This document shows positions 44,123 through 50,892 of a DNA stretch of 64,000 bases, in pieces. Each line of letters starts with the position of its first letter. The stretch's first letter is position 1. The translations under genes were made by a program, and so were the position numbers. The DNA comes from Bog-756 sp963745955 (lineage in GTDB: Bacteria; Actinomycetota; Acidimicrobiia; Acidimicrobiales; RAAP-2), in NCBI GenBank assembly GCA_963745955.1, contig CAVUZI010000007.1:62001-126000 (forward strand), read 5' to 3'. The notes under the pieces were generated by a model, which was given only the letters and a program-made list of their open reading frames with translations, ran no database searches and had not been told where the DNA came from.

Positions 44123-44473
44123 TCAGCGAGAAGCTTGAGCCTCTTTGGCATATCGGGATGCCAGTTGGCGTGAGAATCCCCAGTGCCTCCCGATCTCCCC
44201 AAGTGACATGCCGGTGGCGAGAAGTTCAGCGATCATCACACATCGGAGCTTGTGGCGGGCAGCCTCGTAGGAATCCAGCACATCGTTGGTGGATTGCCGT
44301 GGTGCATCAGGGCGGGCCATCTGGACCGCGCGCTGAACGTCGAAACCATTCTCGAGGTTCTTCATCGCTCGCCTCAAACGTTCTTCATTCCGCCGCATGA
44401 CTTCCCGAGCGGCCATGTTCGCTTCAATGAGCTCCTGCATTGCCATTGCCACTGCTTCTTTTGCGTTGGGCAT
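44123..44473 (-). CDS. Small HTH-domain protein
   Basis: ATG 44471-44473 lies seven bases after TAGAGT (leaderless), giving 116 residues. The N-terminal half is a charged, probably coiled helix (AMQELIEANMAAREVMRRNEE). The C-terminus carries a helix-turn-helix (MSLGEIGRHWGFSRQLASRYAKEA). A DNA-binding role is likely; the partner or operator is unknown. Nearby palindromes (44042-44091) may be relevant. Confidence 0.65.
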   Translation of the reverse strand: MPNAKEAVAMAMQELIEANMAAREVMRRNEERLRRAMKNLENGFDVQRAVQMARPDAPRQSTNDVLDSYEAARHKLRCVMIAELLATGMSLGEIGRHWGFSRQLASRYAKEAQASR

Positions 44474-44480
44474 GGGCCCG

Positions 44481-44486
44481 ACTCTA
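44481..44486 (-). promoter_or_regulatory. Leaderless -10 element (TAGAGT) for the small HTH gene
   Basis: On the minus strand TAGAGT is followed by seven bases and the ATG, which selects this start over upstream in-frame ATGs. Confidence 0.5.
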
Positions 44487-44805
44487 TCCATAGGCCCCAC
44501 TACTCAGAATGATCCCACCTGAATGTCTTCACCGTGAGCCCGACCGGAAGGAAACGGGTCGGTTGGCACTTTGCACCGACCATGGCGCGATGGAATCCAG
44601 CATGAAGGGCGCGAGCAACGAGGCAGCTCAGCCTTGGCGCCGTGCCTTTGCGTGTAGAGCCCAGAATGGCAGGTGGGACGAGGAATCCTCTCGATGGGAG
44701 TCCAGGGATGGAAGGTCCTATTTCCAGGCTGTCCGTGACTTCGTAGAATGGGTCCAACCTGAGTGCCAACGTTGACTCTCGAAGTCCCGAACGGAGGCTC
44801 CATTC
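44487..44805. other. Gap of about 320 bp, coding status unclear
   Basis: A plus-strand frame (44509-44775, 88 residues, ending QAVRDFVEWVQPECQR) is open but lacks a recognisable signal or family. It could be a small real gene; evidence is too thin to call. Confidence 0.3.
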
Positions 44806-44970
44806 ATGGCGGTGACAGAGTCGGTGATAAGTTCCAAGCGTCTGGGTTTGTTCGGTGCCGGGGGTGATCTGTGCTCGAATCCAGACTGCAGCAGGATCTC
44901 ACAGGTCAGATGCGCCACGTGCGAGTTGCGCTACTGCTACGGGCATTCGAAGCACCCTGAGCACTCCTAG
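44806..44970 (+). CDS. 54-residue zinc-finger (AN1-like) protein
   Basis: ATG 44806 is preceded by ACGGAGGCTC. The product contains CSNPDC, then CATCELRYCYGHSKHPEH. The pattern C-x4-C-x8-C-x2-C-x5-C-x-x-H-x2-H gives up to eight Cys/His ligands for two zinc ions, as in AN1/B-box-type fingers. The protein is too short to be in most gene calls. The eukaryote-like finger in a free-standing bacterial mini-protein is unusual. Role unknown; a protein- or nucleic-acid-binding adaptor is possible. Confidence 0.68.
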   Translation: MAVTESVISSKRLGLFGAGGDLCSNPDCSRISQVRCATCELRYCYGHSKHPEHS

Positions 44971-45124
44971 GCGGGCGTATCGCGCCCTGGTGCTGGTTCG
45001 CAGCGCCAAATCTGAGGATTGGCCGAACCCCCTACCGGACTGTCATCAACGCACGACCAACGCCGACAAGGATCCCAATCCGGTGCCTATGACCGTCCGC
45101 CCGGGCCGGGAGGGGCCCAACCAC

Positions 45125-45130
45125 TAACGT
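45125..45130 (+). promoter_or_regulatory. Leaderless -10 element (TAACGT) for the MntP-like gene
   Basis: TAACGT is followed by seven bases and ATG 45138, which supports that start over the GTG one codon earlier. Confidence 0.5.
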
Positions 45131-45137
45131 CCGGGTG

Positions 45138-45680
45138 ATGGTCGCGCTGCTCCTGGTCGCAGTGTCAGTGGGCCTGGACAACTTCGCCGCGTCGACCGCC
45201 CTCGGCGTCTCCGGCGTGGACCGGAGGCTTCGTGTTCGAATCGCACTGGTCTTCGGCCTCTTCGAAGGAACCATGCCGCTGATTGGGCTCGCGATCGGTC
45301 GCTCACTGGCCCATGAATTGGGCAGCATCGCCACCCCCGTGGCTGGCGGGTTGCTGGCCCTGGCCGGTGCCTACGCTGTTGTGAACGAGCTGATCGTCGA
45401 TCGGACTGAAACCAAGAAACCAGAGCTGAACGTCGGGCGTCTTATCCTGATCGGTGGGCTGCTGAGCATCGACAACCTTCTCATCGGTTTCGCTCTCGGC
45501 GCGTATGACGTCAATCTCGTCATCGCCGCAGTCACCATCGCTGGAATCAGCGTCTGTCTTTCATTGCTGGGATTGGAGATCGGTGAGCGGCTCGGGAAAC
45601 GGCTCGGACACTGGAGCGAGTTGGTAGGGGGCGGGGTCCTCATCGTCGTCGGAGTTGGCATCGGAACAGGTCTGCCCTGA
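45138..45680 (+). CDS. MntP-like manganese exporter family membrane protein
   Basis: The product has 180 residues and six hydrophobic helices in two repeats. VAVSVGLDNFAASTALG near the start and LLSIDNLLIGFALGAYDV in the middle contain the paired acidic residues (LDN and IDN) of MntP and related exporters, which lie in the transport path. GLFEGTMPLIGLAIG is the conserved second helix. Manganese as substrate is by family only. No Mn-sensing riboswitch is seen upstream; the transcript seems leaderless. It is a single gene. Confidence 0.8.
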   Translation: MVALLLVAVSVGLDNFAASTALGVSGVDRRLRVRIALVFGLFEGTMPLIGLAIGRSLAHELGSIATPVAGGLLALAGAYAVVNELIVDRTETKKPELNVGRLILIGGLLSIDNLLIGFALGAYDVNLVIAAVTIAGISVCLSLLGLEIGERLGKRLGHWSELVGGGVLIVVGVGIGTGLP

Positions 45681-45978
45681 GAGGCTGACTCCGAGGTCCT
45701 CGGCCGGGTCGAGAACCTGTCGATCTGGTGCAGTCTCGAGACCCTTTGACGGACTCGAGGACTCTGGAGGGTGCAGCCGCCGGATCTGGACGCATCGACG
45801 CGGCAGAGCGGTAGGTCCAACGATGGACGCTCGCCAGGCACGGCTGAGCTCTGGAGCTGACACCAATGATTCTTGTGAGTTGCCGCCACGTCATGAGTGC
45901 ACTCTCCACAGCCCTCGCGACGCCAGGAGTCTCCGTGCGAGTGCCCCATCGACAACTCGGAGCTGGGATCGGTTACTT

Positions 45979-46024
45979 GGACCAGAAGGTCCGATTCGGT
46001 TATGAGCTCAAGGAGCTCATAACC
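45979..46024. repeat. Two adjacent inverted repeats
   Basis: GGACC-AGAA-GGTCC (45979-45992) is followed by GGTTATGAGCTC-AAG-GAGCTCATAACC (45998-46024), a perfect 12-bp stem with a 3-base loop. The run after it is AAAAA rather than T, so it is not a standard terminator for the plus strand. A protein-binding or cruciform site is likely. Confidence 0.65.
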
Positions 46025-46142
46025 AAAAACAATTGCCCGTATGGCCCCGAGAAGTTGATCCGTATCTGATGGTCCTATGAACGATCTCAGTAAACATGTG
46101 CGCACTTTCCGTGGTAAATCACTCCCTCATTAGATGGTCGAT

Positions 46143-46180
46143 TTGTGACGTTAGGTGCTCGTATTGTGACGTTAAGTGCT
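46143..46180. repeat. Direct repeats spaced 21 bp
   Basis: TTGTGACGTTAGGTGCT (46143-46159) and TTGTGACGTTAAGTGCT (46164-46180) differ at one base and start 21 bp apart, two helical turns. They lie about 140 bp before the GT2 gene and look like a dimeric regulator site. Confidence 0.6.
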
Positions 46181-46315
46181 GGGGTTTGACCGGCACTTGC
46201 ACGACAACGGTGCCGGTGCGAAACTGCGCTCGCTTGGGGCAGCGCTATCAACCTCCTTGAAGTCGTTACTGCTGAAGATTGGGTTGCCCTCAGCCCGATT
46301 TCTACGGAGCGTCGA

Positions 46316-47758
46316 ATGCATTCCTACAGGACCATTTACGATGATATTGGTCCGATTCTGCTGGTCCTGATCACCATCGTTGGGATTCGACTGCTCTCGT
46401 ACTGGAGGAGTTTCATTTTCCATCGGGACCGTTATCGCCATATCGAATTAGTGTCCACTGATGACCTCCGCAGATTGACATTGCCGTTTGTAAAGATACA
46501 GATTACGACCCGCGGCTCTGCCGGCAGTACTGAGGTCATTCTCAGAGGTATTCGGAACGTCCAGAATCTCGCGGCAGAAGATCCGCGGATGTACGGGGCG
46601 GTACTTTCGGTCGAGCTCGTGACCGAATCAGACACTCAGGCAGCTCAAATCGAACGAGCATTTGCTGCCTATCCCATCTCGGTTACTTCTTTGGTCATCC
46701 CCGCCGAATACGAGACACCGAATCGCACGAAGCTGAAGGCACGCGGTCTCCATTTCGCTGCCGAAAAGCGCCGAGAAGGCTGGAACAAGAAAGATGGCAA
46801 GACCTGGATCGTCCACTATGACGAAGAGAGCGTCATGGTCCCCGGAGAACTTCGCAAGCTTCTCAAGGTACTCGTAGCCACCGGGCACCAAGTACTCGAA
46901 GGGCCCATTCACTACCCTCTCGAATACCTCAAGACGAGCTCGCTCTGCCGGTCCATGGAGGCGAACCGGCCGATCGGCTGCTTCGAATGTCGCCGCGTCA
47001 TGGAATCGGGTGTCCCTTTTCACCTGCACGGGTCGAATCTCGTTGTGGACGAGGCCTTCGAAAATGATCTGGGCTGGGATTTCGGGTGCCTCGACGGCCA
47101 ACCGTTCGTCGCTGAGGACTACGTATTTGGCATGACGGCGTACCTCGCGGCTGGATCGGACGCCTTTGGATGGCATGGCTGCGTGATGCTCGAACAACCA
47201 CCATTCTCCTACGGAAGCGCGTTCAACCAGCGCTACCGATGGATATTCGGTGTGCTGCAAGGCCTCACCTGGGTGAGGCGGTCGCCCACGTTCGCCACTC
47301 TGCCTCGGCGTGTCCAAGCTCGCCTCCTGCTCGGAACCTTCTACCGCATCACGACCTTCGCCCTCGGGGCCGTCATTGGCGCAACCACGCTTGTCTTTGC
47401 TCCGCTGTTCATCTTTGGATCCCTGAACAGCCTCGTAACTTCACAGCCCTTCTACCTCTCACCTTGGGTCACCCTTTGGTTGGCTGGTGTCGGTGCGTTG
47501 TGGCTCGGTTCGGTCTTCATAGGTGCCTGGTACAACGTGAGCGAAGCAGGATTGACAGCCCGGCAACGTTGTGAGCAGCTGGCGCTTGCCGTCGGTATAG
47601 CCCCGGTCGCCGGCGTCCTCGAGAGTGTCGCAGGGCTGTGGGCACTCCTTACCTGGTGTGGTGGTCGTCGCACGGTCGAATGGCACCCTACGCCGAAGAC
47701 CTTGGTGGCCGACACCCGGGGGCGCGGAAAGGCAGAGCGTGACCTTGCCGCTGTTTGA
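46316..47758 (+). CDS. Egghead-like family 2 glycosyltransferase
   Basis: GGAGCGTCGA precedes the ATG; 480 residues. An N-terminal membrane helix (about 13-32) anchors a cytosolic catalytic domain. WIVHYDEESVMVP contains the D-x-E nucleotide-sugar/metal motif, FVAEDYVFGM the catalytic base (ED), and QRYRWIFGVLQG the Q-x-x-R-W motif. Further motifs FGWHG and EQPPFSY are hallmarks of the egghead/BRE-3-like group. Four membrane helices end the protein. It probably adds a sugar to a polyprenyl or lipid acceptor, as in exopolysaccharide synthesis. The next gene in the same direction is 63 bp away and encodes a membrane protein. Confidence 0.87.
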   Translation: MHSYRTIYDDIGPILLVLITIVGIRLLSYWRSFIFHRDRYRHIELVSTDDLRRLTLPFVKIQITTRGSAGSTEVILRGIRNVQNLAAEDPRMYGAVLSVELVTESDTQAAQIERAFAAYPISVTSLVIPAEYETPNRTKLKARGLHFAAEKRREGWNKKDGKTWIVHYDEESVMVPGELRKLLKVLVATGHQVLEGPIHYPLEYLKTSSLCRSMEANRPIGCFECRRVMESGVPFHLHGSNLVVDEAFENDLGWDFGCLDGQPFVAEDYVFGMTAYLAAGSDAFGWHGCVMLEQPPFSYGSAFNQRYRWIFGVLQGLTWVRRSPTFATLPRRVQARLLLGTFYRITTFALGAVIGATTLVFAPLFIFGSLNSLVTSQPFYLSPWVTLWLAGVGALWLGSVFIGAWYNVSEAGLTARQRCEQLALAVGIAPVAGVLESVAGLWALLTWCGGRRTVEWHPTPKTLVADTRGRGKAERDLAAV

Positions 47759-47821
47759 CCCGAGGATCGCCGGGGAGCCGGCCGGTAAGCGCATGTCTGA
47801 CTGGAAACGGCAGAGCCTCAC

Positions 47822-48823
47822 ATGACATCCCTCTATGCCTCGTCGCGAGCAGAGGAAAGTGATGACAGCTACTTCCTTGGCACAGGCACATTAGAGCCCC
47901 CAACCGCGACGGAGTTTCCGGGTGATCAACCGGTTGCTGAGCCAGACCCGGATCACGATTTGGCCATTGAGAGCCCGATGCCGACAATCCGGGCGCAGCG
48001 GGAGCGAAAGACACATCTGGCAATCCTGATTCCGCTCAGCGCTCTTGTCGTGTCCTGCTTTATAGGTGTACCGCTTGCTTTGTTCGTGCATGGCTTCACG
48101 CACGCGCCCATGATCGCCGGAGCAATTGCTGCTATCGCCTTGGGGGCGTTCTTCGGTGGAGTCGTCATGGGATTGCGCGCCACCACGCGGACGCCGGGGG
48201 CCAGTACTTCCGAGGCCATCGATCTCACTGCCGCAGCCGCAGGTGCAGCGGCCAGTGCTCATCAGGCCATCGATGTCACGGTTACGGCCGCAACCGCACT
48301 GGCCAGTACTCCCATGGCCGTCCATCTCACCGCCCCGGTCGCATGCACACCGGCCACTAATTCCGAGGCCGCCGATCCCACCGCGGCGACTGCAGCCGTA
48401 CCGGCCGCACCGGCGAGTACTCCCGAGGCCATCGATCTCGCTGCCGTGGCGGCAGGTGCACCGGCCAGCACGCCCGAGGCCATCGATCCCACCGCGGCGG
48501 CGGCAGCCGTGCCGGCTGAACCGGCCAGTACTCCCGAGCCCATCGAGCTCATCGCATCCGCAGGCGCACCGGCCAGCGCCCCTCAGGCAAACGATCTCAC
48601 TGCCGCGGCGACAGAGATCGCGGTGCCGCTCCAAACGCGTTTGGCTCCACCCTCATCCGGAATCGTCGGCCTGCTGTTCTCCGGACCACCGACGGCGGCG
48701 TACCGACGAATAGGGCCAGCGAGAAGGCAAAGAGCGACAACCAATGCTGATTTGCTGGGCGAGATCCTCGGTTTCCGTCCGGAGCGGGAGCGGGAGCCCG
48801 AAGAGCTCGAGGTAGTCCCCTGA
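47822..48823 (+). CDS. Single-region membrane protein with Ala/Pro/Thr-rich repeats
   Basis: The product has 333 residues; no clear ribosome-binding site precedes the ATG. Residues 65-118 contain two membrane helices (LAILIPLSALVVSCFIGVPLA and MIAGAIAAIALGAFFGGVVM). Residues about 125-265 hold about five repeats of 25-30 residues of the form PASTPEAIDLTAAAAGA. A basic and then acidic tail (ERERE) follows. Repeats encode a flexible, possibly glycosylated stalk. It may be co-transcribed with the GT2 gene and could be a partner or target. No family is recognised. Confidence 0.62.
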   Translation: MTSLYASSRAEESDDSYFLGTGTLEPPTATEFPGDQPVAEPDPDHDLAIESPMPTIRAQRERKTHLAILIPLSALVVSCFIGVPLALFVHGFTHAPMIAGAIAAIALGAFFGGVVMGLRATTRTPGASTSEAIDLTAAAAGAAASAHQAIDVTVTAATALASTPMAVHLTAPVACTPATNSEAADPTAATAAVPAAPASTPEAIDLAAVAAGAPASTPEAIDPTAAAAAVPAEPASTPEPIELIASAGAPASAPQANDLTAAATEIAVPLQTRLAPPSSGIVGLLFSGPPTAAYRRIGPARRQRATTNADLLGEILGFRPEREREPEELEVVP

Positions 48824-49012
48824 TGACTTACTCGAGTGCAACGGGAACCCTTGAACCCCGTTGCGTCTGACGCTCCTGCAACATTCCCTGCCCTCGCGTA
48901 ACCGGGCACGAGTGGGGCAGGGAGTTCATCGAGACGGGCCATCCGGTGGATCGGTCCGTCAGGCGGGACCCTGGGCCGCCCCGCCATCGCACCCAGCGAC
49001 CAAAATGCCCTC
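48824..49012. other. Short gap before the WTFIEF-family remnant
   Basis: Nothing recognised; a CAAAAT hexamer six bases before ATG 49013 could be a leaderless promoter of the next frame. Confidence 0.3.
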
Positions 49013-49219
49013 ATGAGTGTTTCCGGAATCCTGGTCGCAGAGAGCCTCTTGAAGGACAGCCCCCTTGAAGGCGTGACCCTCCAGGTCGACAAGGTCAGCA
49101 GGGGCGACGTCGGAGACGTAAGCGCTGGACAGCCGCTGACTTGGACTTTCATTGAGTTCAACGTGGAAGATGCGGTCCTGACCGATCTCGTAGAGGCGCT
49201 AAGCCGCTCGCTCGATCCA
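49013..49219 (+). pseudogene. N-terminal fragment of a conserved small protein (WTFIEF family)
   Basis: From ATG 49013 the frame reads SGILVAESLLKDSPLEGVTL, VDKVSRGDVGDVSAGQPLTW, TFIEFNVEDAV ... LVEALSRSLDP, resembling a conserved actinobacterial protein of about 120 residues that would continue with a G-W-Y-x-D-F motif. After LDP the remaining frame to 49360 has no similarity, and the expected second half is absent from all frames. The family is recognised only from the pattern, so this is tentative. Confidence 0.45.
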
Positions 49220-49456
49220 TGGGGGCACGTCTCGGCTCGTGGCCCGATCGGCGGCTCGGCGGCTCGGTTATCTGCCCTCGGAAGCGACGAGTGCCTGCAC
49301 TGCCGCCTCGCTGGTAGTGCTTCCAAATTGGTAGAGTCCGAATCGCGCACAGGATTCTGAGTCCTGACCGGTGGACAGACCAGAAAACGTCCAGCCGTAT
49401 GGTCTGCCGAGGTGCTCTCGAGAGGGCTGTCGCAGAACGACAGGGAGGGCTGAACC

Positions 49457-49966
49457 ATGCCGGAGGAAGGTAGGTCGGTCGAAGTATCAGGCAGGATCGA
49501 AGCTCCGGCAGCCCTCATCTTCGCAATCCTGGCGAATCCGCAGCGCCACAGGCAGTTCGACGGATCCGACATGCTTCGGGGATCCGACATCAGCCGTAGT
49601 ATCACCGGCGTCGGCGACACCTTCACCATGAAAATGCATCGGCTCGGTCGCGACTACCTCATGGTGAACCACGTAGTGGAGTTCGTGCCAGATCGCCGCA
49701 TCTCTTGGGAACCCGCTCCGGGCGACATCGATACAGCTGGCGGTGATCTATCCAAAGTCGGCATTCCTGCCGGCTATCGCTGGGGCTACGTCCTCACTCC
49801 GGACGGTGAAAACGCCACCGTCGTCACCGAGATCTTTGACTGCGGCCAAGAGGAGAACCGATGGATTCTCCTGCGGGAAGACGGGCAGTGGATCAACGGG
49901 AGGAATCCCGTGCTCGAGTCCATGAGGGCCACTCTGGAGAGACTCAAGAGGGTCAGTACCCAGTAG
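49457..49966 (+). CDS. SRPBCC-family protein
   Basis: ACAGGGAGGG precedes the ATG; 169 residues. SVEVSGRIEAPAALIFAILANPQRH is the START/SRPBCC first strand and helix, followed by GVGDTFTMKM, VNHVVEFVPDRRISWEPAP and ATVVTEIFDCGQ strands, and a C-terminal helix (ESMRATLERLKRV). The fold binds hydrophobic ligands. Members include polyketide cyclases and stress proteins; the ligand is unknown. Confidence 0.82.
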   Translation: MPEEGRSVEVSGRIEAPAALIFAILANPQRHRQFDGSDMLRGSDISRSITGVGDTFTMKMHRLGRDYLMVNHVVEFVPDRRISWEPAPGDIDTAGGDLSKVGIPAGYRWGYVLTPDGENATVVTEIFDCGQEENRWILLREDGQWINGRNPVLESMRATLERLKRVSTQ

Positions 49967-50003
49967 CACCGCTGGCAATCTTAGCGTCGAGCGGTAGACA
50001 CTG

Positions 50004-50021
50004 CCCCGGCTGAGGGTCGCA
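50004..50021. repeat. 18-bp direct repeat flanking two genes (other copy 53193-53210)
   Basis: CCCCGGCTGAGGGTCGCA at 50004-50021 recurs at 53193-53210 with one difference (GAGAGTCGCA). The copies bracket the YdeI-like and glycosidase-like genes. At 50008-50060, GGCTGAGGG also pairs with CCCTCAGCC, forming a hairpin. This could be a duplication or a shared terminator element. Confidence 0.5.
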
Positions 50022-50091
50022 TATTTCCCCACGGAAGTGATCGGGCGCTCGCCCTCAGCCAACTGCCCATGAACAGCATACGGGGGATACG

Positions 50092-50682
50092 GTGAACGCC
50101 GTGGATCTCCCAGAGCTACTGGTCGGGGACGCCGGCGAATGGCGAGGATGGTTGAGCAACCATCACTCCGATTCACAGGGTGTCTGGCTGGTACTGGCCA
50201 AAAAGGGAACGGTCGATCCGACAACCGTGTCGTACGACGAGGCGCTTGACGAGGCGATCTGCTTCGGCTGGATTGATGGTCAACTGGGGCGCCGTGACAC
50301 CGCTACGTTCCGACGACGTTTCACGCCTCGAAAAGCTCGCAGCCCGTGGTCTCAGCGGAACGCCGCCATCGCTGAAAGACTGATCGCCACCGGCCGAATG
50401 CATCGATCCGGCGAAGACGAGGTGCGGCAGGCGAAAGAGGACGGTCGATGGGAGGCCGCCTACGCCGGGCAAGCCAGCATTGAGGCGCCGGAGGATCTTC
50501 TCGCTGCTCTGAGTGCCAATCCTCGAGCGAAGGCGATGTTTGAGATGCTCACCGGTGCGAATCGGTACGCCATCCTCTACAGGATCGGAAACGCCAAGAA
50601 ACCTGAAACCCGCTCCAGGCGTATCGCCCAGTTTGTCGAGATGTTGGCCCGAGGTGAGACCATCCATCCTCAGGCTCGATAA
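50092..50682 (+). CDS. YdeI/OmpD-associated family protein
   Basis: The GTG start gives 196 residues. EWRGWLSNHHSDSQGVWLVL, then DEALDEAICFGWIDGQLGRRD, RRFTPRKARSPWSQRNAAIAERL and the C-terminal AILYRIGNAKKPETRSRRIAQ match the YdeI/bacteriocin-protection family. The family is of uncertain function, often linked to cationic peptide resistance. It is a single cytosolic protein with no partner nearby. Confidence 0.85.
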   Translation: MNAVDLPELLVGDAGEWRGWLSNHHSDSQGVWLVLAKKGTVDPTTVSYDEALDEAICFGWIDGQLGRRDTATFRRRFTPRKARSPWSQRNAAIAERLIATGRMHRSGEDEVRQAKEDGRWEAAYAGQASIEAPEDLLAALSANPRAKAMFEMLTGANRYAILYRIGNAKKPETRSRRIAQFVEMLARGETIHPQAR

Positions 50683-50892
50683 GCACCCGAGTAGGAAATT
50701 CACTGCTCCCAGAGCGTCCCACATCGGGCCCGTGGATCGCGTCATCTGCGTTCGGACGCGACCCGTGCTCGCTCCCCGCAAACTGCCACTGACCGGCGCA
50801 AGCGGGCGGGTGGACAGTCCCCGGATGACGGCCGCAGGATCCCGACCGACCGTTCGAAGCGCCAGGCGGGGCGACGTGCCAAAGTTTCAGCC

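Larger units (their letters stand above)
45681..46315. other. Gap of about 630 bp with strong palindromes and direct repeats
   Basis: No gene is recognised. It contains the inverted repeats at 45979-46024 and the 21-bp spaced direct repeats at 46143-46180, described separately. AT content is higher than in the flanks. Confidence 0.45.

Noticed and set aside
49325..49375. tRNA-Gln-like anticodon arm
   Set aside because: CAGGA-TTCTGAG-TCCTG forms a 5-bp stem with a CUG-type loop and AATTGGTAGAG lies before it, but the D-arm spacing is wrong and no TTCGA arm or acceptor stem follows. Probably chance, at best a very degraded tRNA.
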